Positions 54,768 to 63,103 of a stretch of DNA of 64,000 nucleotides are shown one piece after another. The DNA is from a virus: positions 1-64,000 of the IMG/VR virus record IMGVR_UViG_3300028800_000064. The stretch is one strand, 5' to 3'. The number at the start of each line of letters is the position of its first letter. Position 1 is the stretch's first letter. The notes beneath the pieces were generated by a model that worked only from the letters and a program-made list of their open reading frames with translations, had not been told where the DNA came from and did not search any database. A program made the translations under genes and the position numbers.

Positions 54768-57700
54768 ATGGCGCGCCGATTAAGCGCATCCGATCCGATC
54801 TTGTCCATCGATTTCTGGACATCCGGATTTTATACATATCGCTCGCAGCTGTTCGCTCCGTTCAAGGGAATCGGAGTCAACGTAGTGTCTTTCCACGACC
54901 CGGTGATTGCGGGCAGCAACATGGAAGACACCGACAAGCTGGAGTGGCAACGCCGTCCCGGCTTCTCTATATTCTGCCCGATCCCTCTCGCTGACGATGA
55001 AGTTGTCAATCAGTTCTATTCTTATCGGAATTTGAATGGTGTCGTGGTTTCCCTGTTCGACTCGACCACGCGCTTGGCCTCTTTCACGGATACGACGCTA
55101 ACGCCCATTATCACGAAGACCACATCCGAACAGGGTTTCATCAGCGCGGTTGGGAATATGTTTTATTTCTCCGACGGAGCTTCTGCCGATCTATACAAGT
55201 TCGACGGGGCGAACGTCAGTGTCTGGGGGCTGGCTGCGCCGACTGTGACGCCTACAGTTTCAGGCATGGGTTTTTGGCAACCGTTTACCAGCAGCAGCAA
55301 AATCGGGACGATCCTGGACACGAATGGAAGCATCGAAAGCTTGTCCAGCGTCTTCAGTCCGAACGGGACGCAGGAGTCTCCGGGTTCCAGCGACATTATT
55401 TTCATTCCGGGCGGCGGTGGCAACGGCGGCAGCGCGGCGAACTGGGCGGGGGGCGCATTTCCCGGTGCGAAATATACTGAGACGTTCAACGATTGTTTTA
55501 GCCACTACCTGTTTTTGAACAGCTTCAATTTCCATATTCCGGCTGCAGCTACCATCACTGGGATCGAAGTGATTCTGTACAAGTACGCGGACAATGTCGT
55601 CAATCCGGCGAGTTTCGTGCAAGATCGGAACGTGTTCTTGGTGGTTGGCGGAACTCCTGTGGGGTCGGATCGCGCGAAGGTGGGCAACTGGACCGACTCA
55701 GGGCTCGTGCCATATGTGTACGGCGGTAAGACCGATCTGTGGGGGCTGACCCCCAGTCCTGCGGACATCAACGCCAACGGTTTGTCTGGATTCGGCGTGG
55801 TCCTGTCGGCGAATCTTTTTACATCGTCCGCGAACGTGGATGCGGTCGTGGGGGTTTCCTCGCCTGTTGCGCCGGTCGTCACGATTTATTTCACCGTGCC
55901 TTCCGGAACGCCGACGCCTGGATTGTCGGGCGCGACCGAGCCTGTCTGGCCCACCGCTGTGAATGGCGTCGTGACCGATGGCGGAATTGCGTGGAGCAAT
56001 TTCGGTCCTATCGCGACTTGGTTTCCATTTACGAATTATCCCCCGCCGGTTGTGATTTTGGATATCAACGGCAATCTGCAGCTCGGTACTGCCACAACAC
56101 CCGTGGTGTTGGCGTGGGACGCTGGGACGACCTACTCGACCGGGGACCTGGTGAGTTTCGGCGGCTCGTATTGGATTTCTGTCTTCCCCACGGCGAACAT
56201 GGGGGTCGCGCCGAACTCTGTGACCACCGCGACAACCGGAGGAACCACTTCAGCTTACTGGGCTCCAGCATCTTCGCCAGTTCAAACAGGTCCAATCATG
56301 CCCGTGTGGCAAACCACACTTGGTGCGATCACCGATGATGGTGACTATGCGTGGGAGAACATTGGCCAGGGGACGGGTTTGGCTTTCGTGGGCTACTCCT
56401 ATGTCTATGGGTACCGCACAGTCTATGGTCATCTGACTACATCCTCGCAGACGAGCCTGAATACCGGGGCGATCCTGGGGCCGCTGAACGGAAGCATCAC
56501 CGCATTCTCCATTACCGGCGATGTGGTGACGTTTACGGGGAACAATAATTTCGTGGTTGGGAACGTGTTTGAAGTGACGGGATTGACGGTTGGGATATAT
56601 CTGAACAACCAATCGTTCACAGTTCTTTCGGCGGTGCCTTCGGCAACATTCCCGTTAACGCAGGTTCAGGTGACGACCAACGTTGTGACGGTTACTGCCC
56701 TCAACAATCTGATAGCTGGTCAAACAGTGACGTTCAACAATGTGGCCTCTGCGAGTTTTCTCAACGGCGTGACCGCGACGGTGTTGGCATCTGGATTGTC
56801 GGGCACCCAGTTTGAAGTGGACCTGACGAATCCGGATTACGGCCCAACGGCGGATTCAGGAAATGTGGTCATCGTCGGAAGTTGGACTGCGTCCTTTATG
56901 CACGCGGACGTGGGTGCAACCACCGACACGGGCGTTGCGCTGCCGCTGATCGCTACCATCACAGGCATGGGGACGGGCTCGCCGCTCAGCAATTCGGTGG
57001 CCAATATCACAGCTGTGAGCGTGGCCGCAAACATTGTCACGCTCATCGCCAGTAACAACTTTCAACCAGGCATTTGGGTGACGCTGGCAGGATTGACGAA
57101 CGCCACATTCTTGAACGGGATTCAGTTTCAAGTGATCTCCGTAGATAAGCTTGTGGGCACTTTGAACACTCAGTTCCAGGTGTTTCTTGAAAACGCGGAT
57201 TACGTGCAGACTGCGGATACGGGGACCGCGACCTTCAACGCGATTGAGATTTACCGTACCAGCGACGGTGGCGGGGTGTATCTGTTTGATGGCGCGGTGA
57301 CCAATCCCGGCGCGGGCGCAACATGGACCTACAATGATTTTGTGATCGACGCTGATTTGGATGTGCTGTTGGTGGCCCCCCAGGGACACCAGAATGATCC
57401 CCCGCCAGGCGGCGCGGGCTCGACGATCACGCCCGTGGGGACGCTGTCGGTTTATTGGCAGGGTCGCCTGTGGCTGGTTGTGGGGAACTTCGTCTATTTC
57501 GACGCGGGTCCGGACTGCACCAATGGTATCCCCGAGGAATCATGGCCCCCTGGCAACCGTTTCCAGTTCGCAGGCCCTGTGTTCGGTCTGGAGATCACAG
57601 CGGACGGCGTTGGTCTCCTTGTTTACCTGGCCGACAGGGTTGCGGCCATCTTGGGCGGCCCTGAGACAATTTCATTCTATGCGACCAATGCGCTGTCGAA

Positions 57701-59006
57701 TTTCGGCATTTCCAACTTTAACGCGATCTTCCGCGATGGGTCGGTCATCGGGCAGTTTACTACACAGCGTCAGTATTTTGAATTGCTGGAGAAAGAGAAG
57801 CAAGAGATCGGGTCACACATCGCGGACTATTTGACCCAGAATTTCGACGCGGCGTCCACATACGTGACGATGCATCGTGACGGTCTGGACGTGGGTGTCT
57901 TCCTGAGCAACGGTGTGGATCAAGTTCTTCGGTTTGGAAGCAACATCAGTGCGTGGAGTGTTCCAGCCTTCCCCACCTTTGGTGCGGGCGCGCTGCGTTC
58001 GATTGAAACCGCAGTGGGTGTGTACAGCTTGATGTTGGCGACACCGCGTGGCGGAGTGACGGCCACCGTTGGCCCGGTGAATCCAACCTCCGGCACCAGT
58101 GTCGGCGCGGGAACCGCATGGCTGACACCCAACAATATCACGTTGGGCAATCCGGCAGATTATGCTACCGCGACCTTTGCAGGCTCAGGCACATCGGCCA
58201 TTTTGCGCGCGGCGGGCTACCCTGCGGCGCTGAGTGTTCCCACAACGGCAGTGATCCAGGGTGTAACCGTTTCGATTGTCGGAAAGCAAACGACCGCCTC
58301 GAATCTGACTGTGACGATCACGCCGACAAATGCGGTTGCTGGCGCGGAGACTCACACGTTCAGCTTCGGGACGACGAACACTACGGAAACTTTTGGCAGC
58401 TCGACCGATCTATGGGGGATGCCGTGGGGAAGCCCTGTCAGCGGAGTGATTGGTTTTGACATCACAACCGCCAATACCGGGGGCGGCACGCCCGAGGTTT
58501 TTGTGGCCGAAGTCCGCGTTACCGTGACCTATCAAAATCCAGGGAACTATCTGTACGCGCGCGACACCAACTCCTGGGGTGACGCCGGAGTATACGGCGC
58601 GAATAACGGGACGCCGTACGACACTACGAACATCACAGTCGGCAGCATCACGCTATCTCAACCTGGCGGTCTGCTCATCCCACTGCAGCATGTCGTGGGA
58701 TACTTCGACGCGGCAGGTACGCTTGACCATGGCGGTCCCTCGATCCCGAACATCTGGATCATGCCGAACGAGATTTCCGACGACGCGGGCATCGGATTCG
58801 TTTACTTGCCCGAGGTATCGCAGGAGCCCCCTACCGGGCAGAATATGCCGTCCAAGTCTTTGTTGTCCTTGCGGTGGCCGGTGAACATGGTGAACAGCAA
58901 CACAATGTCTCAGTTTATCCATCACCTGCAGGTGAAGATTCAGTTTGAACCTGAGAATGCGCCGAACACGATCAAAGTGTTGGCGTTCAAACAAGATCAG
59001 TCATAA
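54768..59006 (+). CDS. large tail protein
   Basis: A 1412-residue protein from ATG 54768 (a GTG at 54729 is inside the leader). The start (RRLSASDPILSIDFWTSGFYTYRSQLFAPF...) and the phrases RRPGFSIF, FISAVGNMFYFSDGASADLYKFDG look like beta-propeller-type tail stabilisation proteins of P22/T7-like phages. In the middle (about residues 580-850) a module of about 75 residues is repeated at least twice: VTxxALNNLxAGQTVTFNNV, ASFLNGVTATVL, then DYGPTADSGN or DYVQTADTGT. The C-terminal part is again beta-rich (QFIHHLQVKIQFEPENAPNT). It probably forms the tail hub or nozzle. Confidence 0.6.
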   Translation: MARRLSASDPILSIDFWTSGFYTYRSQLFAPFKGIGVNVVSFHDPVIAGSNMEDTDKLEWQRRPGFSIFCPIPLADDEVVNQFYSYRNLNGVVVSLFDSTTRLASFTDTTLTPIITKTTSEQGFISAVGNMFYFSDGASADLYKFDGANVSVWGLAAPTVTPTVSGMGFWQPFTSSSKIGTILDTNGSIESLSSVFSPNGTQESPGSSDIIFIPGGGGNGGSAANWAGGAFPGAKYTETFNDCFSHYLFLNSFNFHIPAAATITGIEVILYKYADNVVNPASFVQDRNVFLVVGGTPVGSDRAKVGNWTDSGLVPYVYGGKTDLWGLTPSPADINANGLSGFGVVLSANLFTSSANVDAVVGVSSPVAPVVTIYFTVPSGTPTPGLSGATEPVWPTAVNGVVTDGGIAWSNFGPIATWFPFTNYPPPVVILDINGNLQLGTATTPVVLAWDAGTTYSTGDLVSFGGSYWISVFPTANMGVAPNSVTTATTGGTTSAYWAPASSPVQTGPIMPVWQTTLGAITDDGDYAWENIGQGTGLAFVGYSYVYGYRTVYGHLTTSSQTSLNTGAILGPLNGSITAFSITGDVVTFTGNNNFVVGNVFEVTGLTVGIYLNNQSFTVLSAVPSATFPLTQVQVTTNVVTVTALNNLIAGQTVTFNNVASASFLNGVTATVLASGLSGTQFEVDLTNPDYGPTADSGNVVIVGSWTASFMHADVGATTDTGVALPLIATITGMGTGSPLSNSVANITAVSVAANIVTLIASNNFQPGIWVTLAGLTNATFLNGIQFQVISVDKLVGTLNTQFQVFLENADYVQTADTGTATFNAIEIYRTSDGGGVYLFDGAVTNPGAGATWTYNDFVIDADLDVLLVAPQGHQNDPPPGGAGSTITPVGTLSVYWQGRLWLVVGNFVYFDAGPDCTNGIPEESWPPGNRFQFAGPVFGLEITADGVGLLVYLADRVAAILGGPETISFYATNALSNFGISNFNAIFRDGSVIGQFTTQRQYFELLEKEKQEIGSHIADYLTQNFDAASTYVTMHRDGLDVGVFLSNGVDQVLRFGSNISAWSVPAFPTFGAGALRSIETAVGVYSLMLATPRGGVTATVGPVNPTSGTSVGAGTAWLTPNNITLGNPADYATATFAGSGTSAILRAAGYPAALSVPTTAVIQGVTVSIVGKQTTASNLTVTITPTNAVAGAETHTFSFGTTNTTETFGSSTDLWGMPWGSPVSGVIGFDITTANTGGGTPEVFVAEVRVTVTYQNPGNYLYARDTNSWGDAGVYGANNGTPYDTTNITVGSITLSQPGGLLIPLQHVVGYFDAAGTLDHGGPSIPNIWIMPNEISDDAGIGFVYLPEVSQEPPTGQNMPSKSLLSLRWPVNMVNSNTMSQFIHHLQVKIQFEPENAPNTIKVLAFKQDQS

Positions 59007-59015
59007 GGCGGTACT

Positions 59016-59495
59016 ATGAAAACACAGGATGATCGGCTTCAACCGCATGCGGGATCGACACCCAGCTCTCAGGTTGTGTGGCCTGCGAATCGGCAGCAAG
59101 CCAACCAGATTCAACAGACCAAGGGTTCAGCGAAGCCCCAGACGTTCGATGTGAAACCAACCACGCAACCCAACCAGTCGGCGGTTGCGCCGCGCACGAC
59201 CCCAGGACCTGTAACCAACATTCGGGTGGTTTCGACGCGCCCGGCCAACGGCCAGAAGACCATTACGGTGCAGTTCAATCATCCGGCAGCAGACCCATAT
59301 TTTGCAGGTGCGAATATCTACCTGCGTCGCGCAGGGAGCCAGCAGCCGGTGCTGGTAGCGGGGGGCGCGCAATCACCCTTGACGTTTACGGTGCCGGTGC
59401 ATACCGCGCCGCACACCATTCACATCACCTCGTTTGGCAACTGGGGGGAGACGGATGTGAAAACGAGCCCGAGTCGGCCCGTCCGGTTGATGTAG
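59016..59495 (+). CDS. fibronectin-III-like virion protein
   Basis: A 159-residue protein. A Gln/Pro/Thr-rich N-terminal linker (about 1-65) precedes one Ig-like or fibronectin type III domain: PGPVTNIRVVSTRPANGQKT, ITVQFNHP, ANIYLRRAG and TIHITSFGNWGETDV. Such domains decorate phage tails and heads and bind carbohydrates weakly. It is nine bases after the large tail gene. Confidence 0.65.
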   Translation: MKTQDDRLQPHAGSTPSSQVVWPANRQQANQIQQTKGSAKPQTFDVKPTTQPNQSAVAPRTTPGPVTNIRVVSTRPANGQKTITVQFNHPAADPYFAGANIYLRRAGSQQPVLVAGGAQSPLTFTVPVHTAPHTIHITSFGNWGETDVKTSPSRPVRLM

Positions 59496-59499
59496 AATT

Positions 59500-59518
59500 A
59501 AGACTTTGGTTTCTTAAT
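59500..59518 (+). promoter_or_regulatory. late-promoter motif, copy J
   Basis: AAGACTT at 59500-59506, six bases, CTTAAT at 59513-59518, then CAGGGAGACC and ATG 59533. The downstream half is the least well conserved of the set. Confidence 0.45.
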
Positions 59519-59532
59519 CAGGGAGACCTTTT

Positions 59533-59979
59533 ATGAGCGGACAGTGGACCTTTCGGCTGGCAGTACCGGAAGACGCGGAAGCATTTGCGCGCTGGGCGGC
59601 TGGTAACCCGCTGATCGATCCAAAGGACTTGCAGACAGGGCTCAAGAAAAACAATCCGACGATCTTGTTTTTCGCAGTAGAAAAAGATGGCGTTGTGCAG
59701 GCGTTCGCGCCGCTGTACTGCCCAATGATCTTGGCTTATCTGGGTTTCAACCCTGAGGCGACAAGCGAAGACAAAAAGCAAGCGATGCAGACGTTGCTGG
59801 ACGGGGTTTCGGCGTTCGCGGTGCAGTTCGGGATTCGCGAGATCATAACGTTGAGCAAGGAAAAATATCCTGTTGCGCAGTGGGCTTTGGCCCATGGGTT
59901 TGAGATTGATCCGCGCCAGCTTTTGAAATTAGACTTGAACAAAATTATGGAATCTGCAGAGGTACCAGCAAATGTGTAG
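59533..59979 (+). CDS. GNAT-like protein in the virion block
   Basis: A 148-residue protein. The start FRLAVPEDAEAFARWAAGNPL resembles the opening strand and helix of GNAT acetyltransferases, as does EIITLSKEKYPVAQWALAHGF at the end. The usual acetyl-CoA loop (RxxGxG/A) is replaced by EATSEDKKQAMQ, so it may not be catalytic. Similar diverged GNAT-like proteins occur with internal virion genes in podoviruses. It overlaps the next gene by eight bases. Confidence 0.55.
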   Translation: MSGQWTFRLAVPEDAEAFARWAAGNPLIDPKDLQTGLKKNNPTILFFAVEKDGVVQAFAPLYCPMILAYLGFNPEATSEDKKQAMQTLLDGVSAFAVQFGIREIITLSKEKYPVAQWALAHGFEIDPRQLLKLDLNKIMESAEVPANV

Positions 59980-60589
59980 TAGTGGCGGTGCTGTTGCACA
60001 TAACGACGAAGCTCTCCAAAACGCAAGCCTTGCTGCGTACAAGGTGATGAATGCGGATTTTGGCACAACCTTCGCCGAACAGCAGCAGGTGCTTGGTCAG
60101 CAGCGCGCCAAGCTGGAGTCTATCGCAGCGAACCCGATGGGATATACGCCTGAACAACTGCATACGGCTACCACTTCGATCAACGATAATACGGCGACAG
60201 CAGCGAAACAAGCGATTGGTGCGGCGGCTTCCTACGCGGCGGCACATGGCGGCGCGGATATAGGTTCGGGTCCCACGGGCCAAATCGCGGGACAGATCGC
60301 ATCAGGGGCGGCACAAAGCAAAGCCCAGCAACTGAGCGCGCTGAGTAACGCGAATCAGGAGATGAAGCAGCAAAATTTCAGGTATGCGATTAGCGGTCTG
60401 ACCAATGTAGGAAGTGAGTACGGCAGCGAAGGCGGAACAGCCCTTAGCGGGGCTTCCAGCGATTCCAGCGGGGTGGTTAACTCAGGGTCGGGAGTCTTGG
60501 CGGCACAGGCCGCAGATCGCGCCAACACAATGGGACTGATTAAGGGGATCGCTGGCCTCGTCACCTCGCCTTTCACGGGCAACGCTTAA
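59972..60589 (+). CDS. putative internal virion protein
   Basis: A 205-residue Ala/Gly/Ser/Gln-rich, mainly helical protein with a Cys near its start (MCSSGGAVAHN). Position and composition match the small internal (ejected) virion proteins that lie after the tail genes in T7-like phages. A glycine-rich C-terminal part ends in a short hydrophobic helix (GLIKGIAGLVTSPF). Confidence 0.5.
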   Translation: MCSSGGAVAHNDEALQNASLAAYKVMNADFGTTFAEQQQVLGQQRAKLESIAANPMGYTPEQLHTATTSINDNTATAAKQAIGAAASYAAAHGGADIGSGPTGQIAGQIASGAAQSKAQQLSALSNANQEMKQQNFRYAISGLTNVGSEYGSEGGTALSGASSDSSGVVNSGSGVLAAQAADRANTMGLIKGIAGLVTSPFTGNA

Positions 60590-60602
60590 ATAAGGATTTC
60601 TC

Positions 60603-61316
60603 ATGTCCGAAAAAGTGAATTTGCAGCGGTCTTATAGCTCGTTGAACGAACGGCTCGCAAAACTGTTTGATGAGTCAGGCGTGCGGCGTTCTTTCACGAT
60701 CCCGTACATTGACGGGCAGAAGACTGATGAACATATCCAAGCGGTTGGGCAGGTGGCCGCGCAAGCTGGCGGATTGACCAATAATTTGGTCACGTCATCT
60801 CATCATTCGACTGGGAAGGGTTGGGGAACCGGAGATGGCCATACGGTTGGTCATCCCAGTGAGAAGCTCCGGGCCACGGTGATCCCCCAGAATGACGAGA
60901 ACGCCAAATCCGCGATTGAGGCGGCGCAGAAGTACCTGACAGACGTGGCAAAACTGGTTGGAGATGATGATCCGACTATCGTGGTTGCCAACCATCAGCT
61001 TGACCTGGTTAAGAAAACTGACGGCTCGGGAATGAATTTGCTGGACTTTGGTGTTATGCTGACTCAAATCATGTCGGCTCCTACGCAAGCGGTGGCGCGG
61101 GCACATTCCGGAACCAAGGATGGGGGGCATTCTCCTCAACTCCGGGCTCCCGGCGCGCAAGCGGCTCAGGAATCGACGGACGAGCCCCAAGGCGAGGCTC
61201 CGGCGGCTGGACAGGCATCAGAGGGTCAGGAAGCGGCTCCGGCAGCCCAGGCGGCTCCTGCAGCTAACGCGACCCCATCTGGCGCAGCTCCTGCGGCAGC
61301 GCAGGCACAAGGATAA
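60603..61316 (+). CDS. hypothetical protein with disordered Ala/Pro tail
   Basis: A 237-residue protein. The first 160 residues are folded-looking and helical (YSSLNERLAKLFDESGVRRSF, AIEAAQKYLTDVAKLVGDDDP). The last 70 are Ala/Gln/Pro/Glu-rich disorder. Probably part of the ejected protein set; no family recognised. Confidence 0.5.
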   Translation: MSEKVNLQRSYSSLNERLAKLFDESGVRRSFTIPYIDGQKTDEHIQAVGQVAAQAGGLTNNLVTSSHHSTGKGWGTGDGHTVGHPSEKLRATVIPQNDENAKSAIEAAQKYLTDVAKLVGDDDPTIVVANHQLDLVKKTDGSGMNLLDFGVMLTQIMSAPTQAVARAHSGTKDGGHSPQLRAPGAQAAQESTDEPQGEAPAAGQASEGQEAAPAAQAAPAANATPSGAAPAAAQAQG

Positions 61317-61321
61317 CGATC

Positions 61322-63103
61322 ATGGACGACACATCCACAACTCCGGTAGCCACCCCCGCGCCCGATGACACGGCAGCGGCTGCCGCGCCTGCGCCCACAG
61401 CTCCGGCTTCTGATCCGGCATCGGTTCAGGCGCAGATTGCTCCTTTTCAGCAGAAGGAACAGGAGGCCTATCAAAAAGCTTCCGATTTGGCTAATCCTCC
61501 TGCCGCGCCAGCACCAGGACCGCATGCTCGGCTTCTTTCCATGGTGAAAGGCTTGGTACAAGGCTTGGCAATCGGGGCCGACGCTTTTGCTACCAGTGAA
61601 GCTACGGGGGGCAAAGAGGGCGGTGTTCAAGAGGTTCTGAAGGTTCGCCAGGAACAACAGCAACAAAAAATTCAGGCGCAGCAAGCCGCCACGGCGCAGC
61701 GCAACCAGCAGATTCAGCAACAGTTGATGGTTGGGGATACCAACCACAAATTGGCGCAGAACATCATTCTGTTGGCCACGTTGCCCAATGAATTGGCCAA
61801 GAGCGATCTCGAAGTGAAGGGCGCGCAGCAAGCGCAGGCGATAACCGGTGCCGATTTCCAAGCGGCGCACGGCGGCATGACGCCCCAGGAGTTCAGTACT
61901 GCTTTGTCCGGAACTGCACCCGCAAACGGCGGGCAAGGCGGTACCGCGAGTTCGTTTTTCACGACCACGGCAACTCAGCAACTGGGCGCAGCTCAGAAGA
62001 TTTTGGGCTCGGACGATCCATACGTGCAGAAACTGCAGACCGTGCTTTCCGATCCGAAGGCAACGCCCAAGGATTTGTGGACGGCCACCAATCAAGTTCA
62101 AAATCAAGTTGGGCTCCAAGAGAAGGCGACCGAAGCGCAGACGAAGCGCGAGGCTGCGGCGTCCAACAGTCCCGTTGGCAAACTCTCCACACCTGAGGCT
62201 CTTGTGGCCCCCGGCGCGGTAGAGGCAATCAACGCGAAAATCAAGGACCCGAGCACGGACCCCAAAGACGTTCCGCGACTGCAAGCTCTGATTCCTCTGG
62301 CGCAGGCTGCGCAGGAACACAAAATTGCGTTGGACCGCCAGCAGAAGCAGATGGAGCAGGATGTGCAGGCGGGTGACCCTGCGGTTATTGGGCAGGAAAT
62401 GGCCTCGGGTCTTGTTGCGCCATCTCAGGTTTTGAGCGCGCGTTCCATGAGTCGTCCATTTTATTCGAAGGTGCTGTCTGCCGCGAATGATGCAAGTATG
62501 AAGGCGACTGGGAAGCCCTTTGATGCCACGCAAGCAGAAGCTCAATACAAGTACGCGCTCAACCCGCAGACTCAGAATACACTCAACATGGTGGATTCAC
62601 TGGAGAAGCCAGGCGGAGTCGCAGACATTCTTTTGGAAAAAGGCAAAGCGTTGCCTACTGTCGGGGTTCCTAAGTTCAACAGCTGGGAGCAAGCCCTGAG
62701 TTACCAAACAGGCGGCAAAGAGGTTCCTGCGTACATGCCTGCAGCGGTGGATTTTGCGGACATGTATTCGAAAATCATGGGCGGCGGCGTCGGTAGCGAT
62801 TCCGCACGGCTCCAAGCTTTGAATCTTGTCCTGGCCGCACAAAACGCACCTCAGCGCGCGGCGTCGGTTGAGACCCTCAAGGATACACTGAAGCAACGCG
62901 GTGGCAGCATGGTGCGGGATAATCCCACGCTGAACGCCATGTATCCCAATTTGACGCAGAAGGTCAAGGCGTCCAATTTTGCGCGTCCTGCTAATGTTTC
63001 GGCGAACGCGAAACTCATGCAAGCTCCTGGGGGCCAGCCTCACTGGATCGAGCCTCAAAATCAAGCCGCCGCGAAGAACGCGGGCGCGGTTGAGATACAA
63101 TAA
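61322..63103 (+). CDS. putative internal virion protein
   Basis: A 593-residue Ala/Gln/Lys-rich helical protein. An Ala/Pro/Thr start is followed by a long Gln-rich coiled coil (about 100-150, with EQQQQKIQAQQAATAQRNQQ), further helices and a compact C-terminal part (WEQALSYQTGGKEVPAYMPA, ADMYSKIMGGGVG). The length, helix content and place after the tail genes suggest an ejection protein. Its stop shares one base with the next start (TAATG). Confidence 0.5.
   Translation: MDDTSTTPVATPAPDDTAAAAAPAPTAPASDPASVQAQIAPFQQKEQEAYQKASDLANPPAAPAPGPHARLLSMVKGLVQGLAIGADAFATSEATGGKEGGVQEVLKVRQEQQQQKIQAQQAATAQRNQQIQQQLMVGDTNHKLAQNIILLATLPNELAKSDLEVKGAQQAQAITGADFQAAHGGMTPQEFSTALSGTAPANGGQGGTASSFFTTTATQQLGAAQKILGSDDPYVQKLQTVLSDPKATPKDLWTATNQVQNQVGLQEKATEAQTKREAAASNSPVGKLSTPEALVAPGAVEAINAKIKDPSTDPKDVPRLQALIPLAQAAQEHKIALDRQQKQMEQDVQAGDPAVIGQEMASGLVAPSQVLSARSMSRPFYSKVLSAANDASMKATGKPFDATQAEAQYKYALNPQTQNTLNMVDSLEKPGGVADILLEKGKALPTVGVPKFNSWEQALSYQTGGKEVPAYMPAAVDFADMYSKIMGGGVGSDSARLQALNLVLAAQNAPQRAASVETLKDTLKQRGGSMVRDNPTLNAMYPNLTQKVKASNFARPANVSANAKLMQAPGGQPHWIEPQNQAAAKNAGAVEIQ

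Noticed and set aside
61226-62545. Minus-strand open frame of 439 codons opposite an internal virion protein gene
   Set aside because: Arg/Leu/His-rich shadow of the Gln/Ala-rich plus gene, with no start signals; the plus frame has a good context and coupled neighbours.
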